A stretch of 64,000 nt of DNA, taken from Nonomuraea spiralis (GTDB taxonomy: Bacteria; Actinomycetota; Actinomycetes; Streptosporangiales; Streptosporangiaceae). Location: positions 476,346 to 540,345 of the forward strand of contig NZ_BMRC01000005.1 of NCBI RefSeq assembly GCF_014648435.1, given 5' to 3'. The notes beneath the pieces are model-generated. The model was not told where the DNA came from, searched no databases, and worked only from the letters and a program-made list of their open reading frames with translations. The position numbers and the translations under genes were made by a program. How positions within the stretch are numbered: the stretch's first letter is position 1; each line of letters starts with the position of its first letter. This document shows, piece after piece, positions 20,693 through 29,808 of this stretch.

Positions 20693-21166
20693 GTGAGTGC
20701 ACAAGACGTGGGGCTGCTCGACGACACAGGCTTCCTGCTGGCCCATGCCAGCGGCGCGATCGTGCGGCTGACCAACGCCAGGCTCGCCCCCTTCGACCTG
20801 CGGGTCCGTCACTTCTCCGTCCTGTCGCTGGTGTGCGACCGCGACGGGCTGACCCAGCGCGACATCGCGGAGTTCCTCGGGATGGACCCCAGCCCAGTGG
20901 TCTCGCTCATCGACACGCTGGAGGCCCGAGGTCTGATCGAGCGGCGGCCCCACCCGGTGGACCGCCGGGCGCGCGAAGTGGTGGCCACCCCCGAAGGACA
21001 CGCCGTGCGCGAACGGGCCCAGGTCGACGTCGCCGCCGCCCGCCAGGACTTCCTGAAGGTGCTGCCGCGGGACGAACAGGACCAGTTGCTCGTCGTCCTC
21101 AGGCATCTGGCCGTCGCCCACCTCGGCCAGGACCACGTGGACGCGGGCGCGCCCTCCGATGCGTAA
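20693..21166 (+). CDS. MarR-family regulator
   Basis: 157 residues from a GTG 6 bases after GAGAGG. Winged-helix features: LTQRDIAEFLGMDPSPVVSLIDTL as the helix-turn-helix (residues ~55-75) and the wing RRPHPVDRRAREVVATPEG. MarR proteins are dimeric repressors released by small phenolic or acyl-CoA ligands. It is divergent from the SDR operon and overlaps the acyl-CoA synthetase gene by 8 bases, so it probably controls the whole cluster; the ligand could be the acyl-CoA made by the synthetase. Confidence 0.9.
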   Translation: MSAQDVGLLDDTGFLLAHASGAIVRLTNARLAPFDLRVRHFSVLSLVCDRDGLTQRDIAEFLGMDPSPVVSLIDTLEARGLIERRPHPVDRRAREVVATPEGHAVRERAQVDVAAARQDFLKVLPRDEQDQLLVVLRHLAVAHLGQDHVDAGAPSDA

Positions 21167-22652
21167 CCAGGGTCTGGGCTCCTGGGCCCTTCGCCGTGCT
21201 CGTTCCACCCCTCATCGGACCGCCCTCGTGGCGGGGAACGACGAACTGACCTACGCGCGCCTCGCGGAACGCTCCACCCGCCTCGCCCACGCCCTGCGCT
21301 CGATGGGGACCGGGCCCGGCGACCGGGTCGCCTACCTCGGTCCCAACGCGCCCTCGTTCGTGGAGACCATGTTCGCCGTCCACCTGCTCGGGGCGGTGTT
21401 CGTACCGCTCAACACCCGGCTCACGGCGGCGGAGCTCAGCTTCCAGCTCGACGACTGCGGCGCGTCCGTGCTGCTGTACGACGTCCGGCACGACGAGGTG
21501 GTGCGGCAGTTGCGGGTGGCCGCCGCCCCCGTGACCGTGACCATCGGCGGAGACCCGGCCGCCGCCGGCTACGAGACCCGGCTGCGGGCCGCCTCCGCCG
21601 AGCTCATCGACGAGCCGGTCGGGCACGCCGACCCCGCGATGATCCTCTACACGTCCGGGACGACGGGACGGCCCAAGGGCGCGGTCCTCACCCACGGCAA
21701 CGTCATCTGGAACTGCCTCAACGTCCTCATCGAGATCGACATCACCGGCGACGAGGTCACCCTGGTCAGCGCCCCGTTGTTCCACGTCGCCGCGCTCAAC
21801 ATGACGCTCCTGCCGACCCTGCTCAAGGGCGGCCGCGCGGTGCTGATGACCGGCTGGGACGTCGAGAGCTGCTTCGACCTGGTCGAGCGGCATCGGGTCA
21901 CCTGGATGTTCGGCGTACCGACCATGTTCGCGGACCTGGCCCGCGCGTCCCGCTGGAGTTCGGCCGACCTGTCCTCGATCCGCTCCCTGCTGGCGGGGGG
22001 CGCCTCCGTGCCCACCTCGCTGATCGCCGCGTACCAGGAGCGGGGGCTGCGGTTCCTCCAGGGGTACGGCCTCACCGAGGCCGGCCCCGGAGCGTTGATC
22101 GTCACGGCCGACATGAGCACGGTGAAGGTCGGCGCGGCGGGCGTGCCGCACTTCTTCTCCGACGTCCGGCTGGCGGGACCCGGCCCCGACGGCGGCGGCA
22201 CGGAGGGCGAGCTGCTCATCAGCAGCCCGACGGTGATGGCGGGCTACTGGGGCAGACCCGACGCGACCGCCGCCGCCGTCACGGACGACGGCTGGATCCG
22301 GACCGGCGACGTGGCCCGGGTCGACGATGACGGCTACTACTCCATCGTCGGCCGCCTCAAGGAGATGTACATCTCCGGCGGCGAGAACGTCTATCCCGCC
22401 GAGGTCGAAACCGCGCTGCTGCTCCATCCCGCGGTGGCGGAGTGTGCCGTGATCGGCGTGCCCGACGAGCGGTGGGGCGAGGTGGGGCGGGCTTTCGTCC
22501 GCCTGAACCCCGATCGTCCGGCCGCGGAACAGGAACTGCTGGCCTTCCTCGACGGCAGGCTGGCCAGATACAAGATCCCCAAAACGGTCCGGTTCGTGGA
22601 CGAGCTGCCACGGACCGGGTCCGGCAAGATCCACCGCGGCCTCCTGCGGTGA
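21159..22652 (+). CDS. AMP-dependent acyl-CoA synthetase
   Basis: 497 residues. Motifs in order: LYTSGTTGRPKGAVLTH (near 165), QGYGLTEAGPG (near 300), IRTGDVARVDDDGYYSIVGR (near 380), SGGENVYP, and the C-terminal lysine in RTGSGKIHRGLL. It forms an acyl-adenylate and then the CoA thioester, the entry step for the beta-oxidation genes beside it. Chain type cannot be read. Overlap with MarR suggests co-translation. Confidence 0.92.
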   Translation: MRNQGLGSWALRRARSTPHRTALVAGNDELTYARLAERSTRLAHALRSMGTGPGDRVAYLGPNAPSFVETMFAVHLLGAVFVPLNTRLTAAELSFQLDDCGASVLLYDVRHDEVVRQLRVAAAPVTVTIGGDPAAAGYETRLRAASAELIDEPVGHADPAMILYTSGTTGRPKGAVLTHGNVIWNCLNVLIEIDITGDEVTLVSAPLFHVAALNMTLLPTLLKGGRAVLMTGWDVESCFDLVERHRVTWMFGVPTMFADLARASRWSSADLSSIRSLLAGGASVPTSLIAAYQERGLRFLQGYGLTEAGPGALIVTADMSTVKVGAAGVPHFFSDVRLAGPGPDGGGTEGELLISSPTVMAGYWGRPDATAAAVTDDGWIRTGDVARVDDDGYYSIVGRLKEMYISGGENVYPAEVETALLLHPAVAECAVIGVPDERWGEVGRAFVRLNPDRPAAEQELLAFLDGRLARYKIPKTVRFVDELPRTGSGKIHRGLLR

Positions 22653-22673
22653 CCGGCCCATGACGAAGGGAAC

Positions 22674-23792
22674 ATGATGTCGGACGTTTTGATCGTCGGC
22701 GGCGGCTTCGCCGGAGTGTGGAGCGCGGCCGCCGCGGCGCGCCTCCGGGGTGACGACGACCTGCGCATCACGCTCGTCGCGCCCCACGAGGACCTGGTGC
22801 TGCGGCCCCGGCTGCACAAGCTCGACCCGGCGTGGGCCCGCGTCCCCCTGAAGCGGATCCTGGAGCCGATCGGCGTGACCCACGTCAGAGCGGAGGTCAC
22901 CGGCCTCGACGTCGGCGGCTCGACGGTCACCGCGGGCGGCGACACGATCGGCTACGACCGGCTGGTGCTGGCGGCCGGCAGCCGGCTCGTGCGAGCCGGC
23001 CTGCCGGGCGCGCGACACCTGTTCGACATCGACAGCGCCGACGGGGTGGCACGCCTGAACGGCCACCTCGGCGACCGTACGGGCCTCACCGTCGTGGTGA
23101 TCGGGTCCGGTTTCACCGGGCTGGAGATCGCCACCGAGCTGGCCGGCCGCGGGCGCGTCGTCCTGCTGGAACGCGCGGACGTCGTCGCGCCCGAGCTGGG
23201 CCCGGGGCCCCGGCCCGTGATCGCGGCGGCCCTGGCCGAGCTGGGCGTCGAGGTGCGTCTCGGGGTGAGCGTGCGGTCGGTGACCGAGCAGGGCGTCGTC
23301 CTGGCGGACGGCGAGAGCGTCCCGGCCGACGCCGTCGTCTGGACCGCCGGGATGCGGGCCCACTCCCTCACCGAGCAGATCGCCGCCGAGCGCGACGGGC
23401 TCGGCCGCCTGCGGGTCGACCGGCATCTGCGCGTCTCGGGCGGGGTGTTCGCCGCCGGGGACGTCGCCGCGGCCATGGCGGACGCCTCGAACCACGTGGT
23501 GCAGAGCTGCCAGTTCGCCACCCCCATGGGCAAGGCGGCCGGTCACAACGCCGCCGCCGACCTCCTCGGCCTGCCGCTGGTGGACTTCACGCCCGACCCG
23601 TACGTCACCTGCCTCGACCTCGGCGCGGCCGGTGCGGTGTTCACCACCGGCTGGGACCGCGCGGTGGCGCTGACCGGGCAGGACGCCAAGGACCTCAAGC
23701 AGACGATCCTGGAAGTGATCCACCCGCCGCTCGACGACGCCGAGGAGATCCTCCGCCAAGCCGGTCAGCAGAGCAACGAGGTGACCGGCTGA
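22674..23792 (+). CDS. FAD-dependent pyridine nucleotide oxidoreductase (NDH-2-like)
   Basis: 372 residues. The first Rossmann motif is VLIVGGGFAGVW (FAD), the second VVVIGSGFTGLEIATELAG (NAD(P)H, near residue 143), and FAAGDVAAAM near 260 closes the FAD site. It resembles type II NADH dehydrogenases and related disulfide-less reductases, though it is slightly short and no C-terminal membrane helix is obvious. It starts 21 bases after the acyl-CoA synthetase, so it may reoxidise NADH or act as an electron-transfer partner of the pathway. ATG 22674 or 22677; AAGGGA precedes both. Confidence 0.85.
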   Translation: MMSDVLIVGGGFAGVWSAAAAARLRGDDDLRITLVAPHEDLVLRPRLHKLDPAWARVPLKRILEPIGVTHVRAEVTGLDVGGSTVTAGGDTIGYDRLVLAAGSRLVRAGLPGARHLFDIDSADGVARLNGHLGDRTGLTVVVIGSGFTGLEIATELAGRGRVVLLERADVVAPELGPGPRPVIAAALAELGVEVRLGVSVRSVTEQGVVLADGESVPADAVVWTAGMRAHSLTEQIAAERDGLGRLRVDRHLRVSGGVFAAGDVAAAMADASNHVVQSCQFATPMGKAAGHNAAADLLGLPLVDFTPDPYVTCLDLGAAGAVFTTGWDRAVALTGQDAKDLKQTILEVIHPPLDDAEEILRQAGQQSNEVTG

Positions 23793-24092
23793 CGGGAGCG
23801 ACGTCCGTTCCGGGCCGGGCAGCGGGGCCGTCGAGCCGTGCTCCTCGAGCTCCAGCCGCAGCACACCGTCGTCCTGCGACATACGGACGTGCACCGGCTC
23901 GGTCGTCCGCGCGACTGCGTTGGCGACCACTTCGGTGACGAGCAGTTCGGCGGTCGCTGAGTCGTCGAACCCCCAGCGCCGCGCCTGCGCGCCCACGCTG
24001 TGCCGCACCGCCGGCACCGAGGCGACGACGGGCGGGAAGACCCAGGCCCGGCGGCGGCGCCGGCCCCGGATCTCGCGATCGGAAGTGCTCAT
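23793..24092 (-). pseudogene. truncated HATPase/anti-sigma-type ATP-binding regulator
   Basis: From the ATG at 24092 the product reads MSTSDREIRGRRRRRAWVFP then a RsbW/SpoIIAB-like N-terminal half: VPAVRHSVGAQARRWGFDDS, ATAELLVTEVVANAVARTTE (the N-box helix) and VHVRMSQDDGVLRLELEE. The G-box half that binds ATP, about 50 residues, is missing; homology stops near 23829 where the convergent flavoprotein gene ends. The frame then happens to stay open for kilobases antisense to other genes, which is not real coding. A truncated gene that cannot bind ATP normally. Confidence 0.6.
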
Positions 24093-24275
24093 GGTTTCCC
24101 CCGCAGATGGTGTGAGCGGGCCCGGAGGCCCGGATGAATTCCTCACATCTCCAGCCTCCGACGCGGGGCCGGCGGGGATAACCGGGGAACTACGTGTTCA
24201 CGATTCAGGTACGTAGGTAGCGGGCCACGTACGTCCGGTGGTCCGGATCGAGGTGGCCCGCCGCGCCGTCCGTCC

Positions 24276-25322
24276 TCAGGGTCTTCCGCGCCCGGACCGG
24301 CGCCTGCTGATGCCGGCCAGGCCGACCGCGATGAGGAGCGCCGCGCCGTTGAAGACCTGGCTCACCCATGAGGGCGCGCCGACCAGCGTCAGGCCGCTGA
24401 CACTGACGGCGACGAACAGCACCCCGACGACGGTTCCCAGGACGGAGGGCCGTCCCACCTCGAAGACGATCGTGCTCAGGAAGACCGCCGTCAGCGCGGG
24501 GAACAACATGTTCATCCCGTTGTCGGAGGTCGCGGCCCCCTGACGGGCCAGAAGCAGCACGCCGGCGACACCGGCCACCAGCCCGGCCAGCGCGAACGAC
24601 AGGAACGTGATCCTCGGGACGTTCAGGCCCACCAGGCGCGCCGCGCTCGCGTTGGAGCCCACGGCGAACAGGTGGCGGCCGAGCGGCGTGTGCCGCATCA
24701 CGAACCAGACCGCCACGGCGATCACCGCCGCCGCCACCACGATCCGCGGAACCCCGAACACCGACAGGGATCCGAGGTCGGTGAGCGACTCGGGGATGTC
24801 CTTGCTGATCTGCAACCCGTTGGTGTACGCGAAGACGGCGCCGCCCAGCAGGGTCGCCATGCCCAGCGTGGCGATGAAGGGGTTGATCCCGTAGCGGGCC
24901 ACCAGCAGCCCGAGCACCGCGCCCGCGAGCGTGCCGGAGACGATGGCCAGCAGGATCGCCACGGGAAGCGGCAGCCCGACATGGGACACCGACGCCGCCG
25001 CCACGACGGACGACGTCGCGGTGACCGCCCCCACGGAGAAGTCGAAGGAGCCGGCCGCCATGGGGAACAGCAGGGCGAGCGCCACCGTGAGCCCCACCGC
25101 CTGGCTGGCCAGCACCGAGCTGATGTTGGCCGCGCTGCGGAACGCCTCACCCGAGGACGGCAGGAGGGCGAACACCAGGATCATGGCGACGAGCAGCAGG
25201 AGCAGGCCGTACCGTTCGACGAAGCCGGCGACGGACCGGCCGCGGCCGGCGGGCGGGTGCTGCCCGCGCGACGTGGCCAGGTCGCTCGGCAGCGCCGCCG
25301 AGTCCGTTGAAACGTCAGTCAC
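24276..25322 (-). CDS. ABC importer permease (RbsC-like)
   Basis: 348 residues with about eight to ten membrane segments. The BPD_transp_2 signature region is seen as AAGSFDFSVGAVTATSSVVAA and as a C-terminal LVGLNVPRITFLSFALAG. It forms the inner-membrane channel of a ribose/autoinducer-2-type (CUT2) importer; such transporters use one permease as a homodimer. It starts inside the last 8 bases of the ATPase gene and is the last gene of the operon. Confidence 0.9.
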   Translation of the reverse strand: MTDVSTDSAALPSDLATSRGQHPPAGRGRSVAGFVERYGLLLLLVAMILVFALLPSSGEAFRSAANISSVLASQAVGLTVALALLFPMAAGSFDFSVGAVTATSSVVAAASVSHVGLPLPVAILLAIVSGTLAGAVLGLLVARYGINPFIATLGMATLLGGAVFAYTNGLQISKDIPESLTDLGSLSVFGVPRIVVAAAVIAVAVWFVMRHTPLGRHLFAVGSNASAARLVGLNVPRITFLSFALAGLVAGVAGVLLLARQGAATSDNGMNMLFPALTAVFLSTIVFEVGRPSVLGTVVGVLFVAVSVSGLTLVGAPSWVSQVFNGAALLIAVGLAGISRRRSGRGRP

Positions 25323-26853
25323 GTGTCGACTCCTTGCGGGCGGTCTGGGTGAGTCCGGCGATGGCGGCCTCCGTGAGCCGGGGGCCGTCGAGCTCGGCGA
25401 CCTGCGTCCCGTCGCGCAGGACGATCACGCGATGGCACAGGGCCTCGAGCTCCTCGAAGTCCGACGAGACGACCAGCGCGGCGTTGCCCCTGGCCACGTG
25501 CTGCCTGACGAGCTCGTGGATGTCGGCCCTGGCCGGCGCGTCGACGCCCTGGGTGGGCTCGTCGAGCAGCAGCAGGCGCGGGTCGAGCCGGAGCCAGCGG
25601 GCCAGCACGGCCTTCTGCTGGTTGCCGCCGGACAGGTGGGTGAAGGGGGCGTCCGCGGTGGCGGAGCGGATCCCGAAGGTCTCGATCAGGCCGATGGCGT
25701 CGCGCCGTTCGGACGCGCGGGCCATCCGCCAGCCGGACCAGTACTTGCCGATGACCGTCGCCGAGACGTTCTCCCACAGCGGGAGATCGGCGAAGGCGGC
25801 GTCTGCGCCGCGGTCCTCGGGCACCAGGGCGACACCGCGCCGGATGGCGTCCCTGGGCGACCGGAACCGGGCGGGCACCCCGTCGACCTCGAACCCGCCG
25901 CCTTCGGGGCCGGCCTGGCCGAAGAGGGTCCGCAGCAACGTCGAGCGGCCGGATCCCAGCAGCCCGGCGATACCGACGATCTCGTGCCGCCGTACGGTCA
26001 GCGAGACCTCGCGCAGCGGAGCGGCCGCCAGCGCGCCCACCTTCAGGATCGCCGGGGCGCCTGTTCCCGGGCCGGAGCGGGCGGTCTGCCTGCGCAATTC
26101 CTGGCCGGTCATGAGCGTCACGATGCCGGACTCGTCCAGGTCGGCGACGTCCTGATCGGCGACCAGGACGCCGTCGCGCAGGACGGAGATCCGGTCCGCG
26201 ATCGCGAGCACCTCCGGCAGGCGGTGACTGACGTAGACGATGGTCTGCCCCCGCCGCTGACACCTGCGGATCGCTTCGAGCAGGACCTTCGCCTCGTGCT
26301 GCGACAGGCTCGCGGTGGGTTCGTCGAGCACGAGCGTCAGGTGTTCGTCGCCGTCGCGCAGGGCTCGGGCGATGGCCACCAGCGTGCGGTCGCTGGGCCG
26401 CAGATCCCGGACCAGGGTCTGCGGATCGACGTCGACGTGCGCCTGTTCCAGGATCGTCCGGGCCGATCGGCGCAGCTCCCGCCAGGAGATGGCCAGTCCG
26501 GCCCGCCGCGGATAGCCGCTCTCCAGGGCGAAGTTCTCACTGACCGTCAGGTCGGGAACCAGCCCCAGGTCCTGGTGCACGAAGCGGAGCCCGGACCGGC
26601 GGGCGATCGCCGGTCCGTACGAACCCGTGGCGTGTTCCTGGCCGCGGATGGTGATCGTGCCGCCCTGGTCGGCCTGGTGGACCCCGGCGAGGATCTTCAG
26701 CAGCGTCGACTTGCCGGAGCCGTTGCCGCCCAGGAGGGCGTGCACCGAGCCCGGCGCGATGCCGCACGCCACGTCGCGCAGCACCGGTACGCCGTCGAAG
26801 GTCTTGGTGATCCCGCTCAGCCGGACGGCCGCAGCAGGGGCGCCGCCGGTCAT
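25315..26853 (-). CDS. ABC importer ATPase with two NBDs (RbsA-like)
   Basis: 512 residues from the ATG at 26853, which overlaps the binding-protein stop (ATGA). First domain: Walker A GGNGSGKST (near 43), Walker B LTLVLDEPTASL, but the signature is degenerate (LRPSDRTLVAIARAL). Second domain: Walker A-like GLLGSGRST, full signature LSGGNQQKAVLARWL, Walker B LLLLDEPTQGVD. The asymmetric pattern is normal for CUT2 transporters. It powers uptake of the ligand bound by the lipoprotein upstream. Confidence 0.92.
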   Translation of the reverse strand: MTGGAPAAAVRLSGITKTFDGVPVLRDVACGIAPGSVHALLGGNGSGKSTLLKILAGVHQADQGGTITIRGQEHATGSYGPAIARRSGLRFVHQDLGLVPDLTVSENFALESGYPRRAGLAISWRELRRSARTILEQAHVDVDPQTLVRDLRPSDRTLVAIARALRDGDEHLTLVLDEPTASLSQHEAKVLLEAIRRCQRRGQTIVYVSHRLPEVLAIADRISVLRDGVLVADQDVADLDESGIVTLMTGQELRRQTARSGPGTGAPAILKVGALAAAPLREVSLTVRRHEIVGIAGLLGSGRSTLLRTLFGQAGPEGGGFEVDGVPARFRSPRDAIRRGVALVPEDRGADAAFADLPLWENVSATVIGKYWSGWRMARASERRDAIGLIETFGIRSATADAPFTHLSGGNQQKAVLARWLRLDPRLLLLDEPTQGVDAPARADIHELVRQHVARGNAALVVSSDFEELEALCHRVIVLRDGTQVAELDGPRLTEAAIAGLTQTARKESTRD

Positions 26854-28028
26854 CGCGGCGAGCCGTTCCACGTCTTGGCATACGCGGCGGCGAAGTCGAT
26901 CGGGCCGACGTACTCGGCGCCGGGGGCGGGAAGGTTGCGGTCCTTGTCCACGATCTGGATCCCGATGCCGGCGGGGGCGACCTGTTCGCCGTTGAAGACG
27001 CGGTTCAGGGCGTCGATCGTGGCGTAGGCGCGGTAGCCGTTCGATGCGCCGAAGCAGTACTGCTGGCCCTTGCCGCCACGGATGTAGTCCAGGTTGTCGA
27101 CCTGGCACTCGTTGCCGATGACGACCAGGTCCTTGCGGGGGCTCGACACCAGGGCCGGCTGGACGCCCGCCACGAAGAAGTGGTCGACGTCGACCGCGAC
27201 GACGTTGGCCTGCGGCGCCTGCACCAGCGCGGTCTCGAACTTCTGCCGGAGGTTCGGCACGTCGGCAGGCGCGATCTTCACCGTGTTGACGATCTCGCAC
27301 CCGCCGCAAGTGGCGATCCGATCCGTGAAGCCCTTGGCCACGTAGTCGCCGAAGGAGATGCCGTGGAAGGCGATGTGCAGCACCTTCGCCTTGCCCTGGG
27401 TCCTGGCGATGGCGAGATCGGCCCTCATGGCGCCGAGCCGGGTGTAGAAGTCGGCCAGTCTCGGCATGTCGGCGCTGTAGCCGGCCGGGGCGTCGAACTG
27501 CGGGGAACTGCCGTCCTGCGTGGGGTCGTCACAGTCGAACCCGCTGAACGAGGCGATCTTCACACCGGCCTTCCGCGCCTCCACCAGGGACTGCCGTACG
27601 GGGGCGCAGTCCACCGAGACCAGCACGATGCCGGTGGCCCCCGCCGCCGTGGCCTGGCGGACACAGGTGGACATGCCGCCGTTGACGTTGTTCAGGCCGT
27701 CGCACACCTGGGCCTTCCAGCCCAGCTTGGTGGCCGCTTCGGTGAGCTGCTCGGCCTGGTAGGCCAGAGCGCGGACCTGCTGCCACGCCGTGATCACCCA
27801 GACGTTCTCGTCCTTCGCGGGGGCGGGGCCCGACGATGGCGGTTCGGAGTAGGTGCCGGTGTAGCCGTTCTCGACGGCCTTCACCGCCGCGTCCAGCACG
27901 GCGGGGGAGGTGCCGGAGGTGCCGCCCGCCTCGCCCGGCGAGGCGGCGCCGCAGGCGGCCAGGGAGAGGCAGGCGGCCAGGAGGATGGACAGGAGGGAGG
28001 CACGGGAATTGAGGGGAGCGTTGACCAT
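26850..28028 (-). CDS. ABC importer substrate-binding lipoprotein
   Basis: 392 residues. The signal peptide ends with lipobox LSLAAC, so the protein is anchored outside the membrane. The rest is a periplasmic-binding-protein type 1 fold (VWVITAWQQVRALAYQAEQL, ATGIVLVSVDCAPVRQSLVE, DLVVIGNECQVDNLDYIRGG). Such proteins bind sugars, polyols or similar small ligands. Four cysteine-containing loops are more than usual for sugar binders. The amidase upstream hints at an amide-containing ligand. Confidence 0.88.
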   Translation of the reverse strand: MVNAPLNSRASLLSILLAACLSLAACGAASPGEAGGTSGTSPAVLDAAVKAVENGYTGTYSEPPSSGPAPAKDENVWVITAWQQVRALAYQAEQLTEAATKLGWKAQVCDGLNNVNGGMSTCVRQATAAGATGIVLVSVDCAPVRQSLVEARKAGVKIASFSGFDCDDPTQDGSSPQFDAPAGYSADMPRLADFYTRLGAMRADLAIARTQGKAKVLHIAFHGISFGDYVAKGFTDRIATCGGCEIVNTVKIAPADVPNLRQKFETALVQAPQANVVAVDVDHFFVAGVQPALVSSPRKDLVVIGNECQVDNLDYIRGGKGQQYCFGASNGYRAYATIDALNRVFNGEQVAPAGIGIQIVDKDRNLPAPGAEYVGPIDFAAAYAKTWNGSPR

Positions 28029-28098
28029 GACGAGCGTTCCTTGATCTGGCCATGCTCTCGTCCGGGGACGGCTGAGCGTGGGGGGTGGGGGGAGTCGA

Positions 28099-29514
28099 TC
28101 AGATCGCGTAGCGGGGTGGGCGGGCGGCGGTCCAGCCGGTCGCCGCTTCCATGGAGTGGGCCAGGCGGATCAGCGTGGCCTCGTCGAACGGCGCGCCGAT
28201 CAGCTGCGCGCCGATGGGGAGCCCGTCGGCCGAGGTGTGCACGGGCAGGCTGATGGCGGGCTGGCCCGTGACACTGGCCACCGAGGTGAAGGAGACCATG
28301 GCCAGCGCGCTGGGCATCGCGGTCTCGGGATGCCGGTTGGCGTCGTCGAGCACGGCGCCGAGCGGTGGTGGCGGCCCGGCCATGGTGGGGGTGAGCAGGA
28401 CGTCGAAGTCGCGCCGCCACTGGGCGACCACCTGCCGCGACTCGGTCTGCAGCAGGGCCACGGCCTGCGCGTAGTCGCCGGCGTCGATGTCGCGAACCCG
28501 CAGCCACCGGTGCCGGTTGTACGGCTCGGCGAGCTCGGGTTCGTCGAAGGGATGCACGTAGAGGGACGTGGGAATGATCTTCTCCACGTACGCGTGCCCG
28601 CCTTGCGGGCTGAGCAGGAAGGGCTGGACGGGAAAGACGTCGTGACCCAGCTTTTCGAGCAGGCCGGCGGCGACCAGGGCGGCGTTGACGCATTCGGCGT
28701 CGACCGGGAGCCCGGTGGGGGCGTCGAGGAGCAGGCCGACGCGCAACCGGCCCGCCTCCCGGCCCAGCTCCGCCGCGAACGGACGGGCGGGGGCGGGCGC
28801 CTGGAACCAGGCGAGCGGGTCGGGCGCGCTGAGCGCGTCCAGGATGGTGGCGGCGTCCTCGACGTAACGGGTGATGACCCCTTCCGTCGTGCAGTACTCC
28901 CACCACGACTGAAGGTGCTGAGGGATCCGCGCCCGGCTGGGCTTCAGCCCGACCAGGCCGCACGCGGACGCCGGCATGCGCAGTGATCCGCCGCCGTCGT
29001 TGCCGTGCGCGACGGGCGCCATGCCCGCGGCCACGGCGGCCGCCGCGCCGCCGCTGGAACCCGCGGGCGAACGGGTGAGGTCCCACGGGTTGGCGGTCGC
29101 CCCGTAGCGGGCGTTCTCCGTCGCGGGCAGCGTGCCCATCTCGGGGGTGTTGGACCGGCCCATGAGGATGAAGCCGGCCTCCAGCAGCCGGTCGACGACC
29201 AGGTCGTTCACCGTACGGGGAACGCTGGAGACACCGTGCGAGCCCATCGTGTTGGGCTGCCCGGCGACCGAGGTCAGGTCCTTGACCGGGAGCGGCACGC
29301 CGTGGAACGGTCCCGTCGGCGCGCCGGACAGCAGTGCTCGTTCGGCCGCGCGGGCGGCGGCCAGGACCTCCTCGTCGTCGCGCCAGATGATCGCGTTGAT
29401 CTCCGGGTCGAGTCTGTCGATCCGGTCCAGGTACGCGGTGGCGACTTCGGTCGGGCTGAGGTCCCGGGCACGGATCGCGCCGGCCAGCCTCACTGCGGAC
29501 GCGAACAGGTCCAT
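28099..29514 (-). CDS. amidase-signature-family hydrolase
   Basis: 471 residues from the ATG at 29514 (GGGAGGA 7 bases upstream). The Ser-Ser-Lys set is seen: Lys in [12 protein letters not shown] (near 74), the cis-Ser in [17 protein letters not shown] (near 150) and the nucleophile Ser in [13 protein letters not shown] (near 173). It hydrolyses an amide to acid and ammonia. First gene of an operon with an ABC importer 70 bases downstream, divergent from an IclR regulator: an uptake-and-cleavage unit for an amide compound is inferred. Confidence 0.9.
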   Translation of the reverse strand: MDLFASAVRLAGAIRARDLSPTEVATAYLDRIDRLDPEINAIIWRDDEEVLAAARAAERALLSGAPTGPFHGVPLPVKDLTSVAGQPNTMGSHGVSSVPRTVNDLVVDRLLEAGFILMGRSNTPEMGTLPATENARYGATANPWDLTRSPAGSSGGAAAAVAAGMAPVAHGNDGGGSLRMPASACGLVGLKPSRARIPQHLQSWWEYCTTEGVITRYVEDAATILDALSAPDPLAWFQAPAPARPFAAELGREAGRLRVGLLLDAPTGLPVDAECVNAALVAAGLLEKLGHDVFPVQPFLLSPQGGHAYVEKIIPTSLYVHPFDEPELAEPYNRHRWLRVRDIDAGDYAQAVALLQTESRQVVAQWRRDFDVLLTPTMAGPPPPLGAVLDDANRHPETAMPSALAMVSFTSVASVTGQPAISLPVHTSADGLPIGAQLIGAPFDEATLIRLAHSMEAATGWTAARPPRYAI

Positions 29515-29808
29515 GAGTGTCCTCCCATCACGGCTCCGCGGCACGGTCCAGGCCGTGGAGCCGATCGATTGCCCCGATGGTCGGTGGCGTTCAGGTGTGT
29601 GGGCGGATCCGCCGAGAAGTGCTTGCGACCCTCGGGCGTCCGGGATGACGTGATGCGCTTACGACGGTGGTCGACGGCTCGTAGGGGCCTGTGTGTGGCC
29701 GGCTGTTCGGGCGAGCGAGTCACCCGGCACGTCGTTCACGTGCGTAGATGTGCTCGACATGCGGCCACGGTAAGCCCAATGTTCCACATAGGCGTACAGT
29801 ATTCTGCT
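29515..29808. promoter_or_regulatory. divergent amidase/IclR intergenic region
   Basis: No gene. GCACGT-CGTTC-ACGTGC (29727-29743) is a clean inverted repeat near the IclR start and may be its operator. No strong promoter hexamers stand out. Confidence 0.4.

Noticed and set aside
21099..23792. Minus-strand frame running from the truncated HATPase gene across two genes
   Set aside because: Beyond about 23829 it is antisense to the flavoprotein and acyl-CoA synthetase genes and reads as low-complexity sequence; only the first ~90 codons resemble a protein.
29005..29808. Possible long N-terminal extension of the IclR regulator
   Set aside because: The extra 268 codons are antisense to the amidase or in the intergenic region and have no domain; IclR proteins start close to the HTH.
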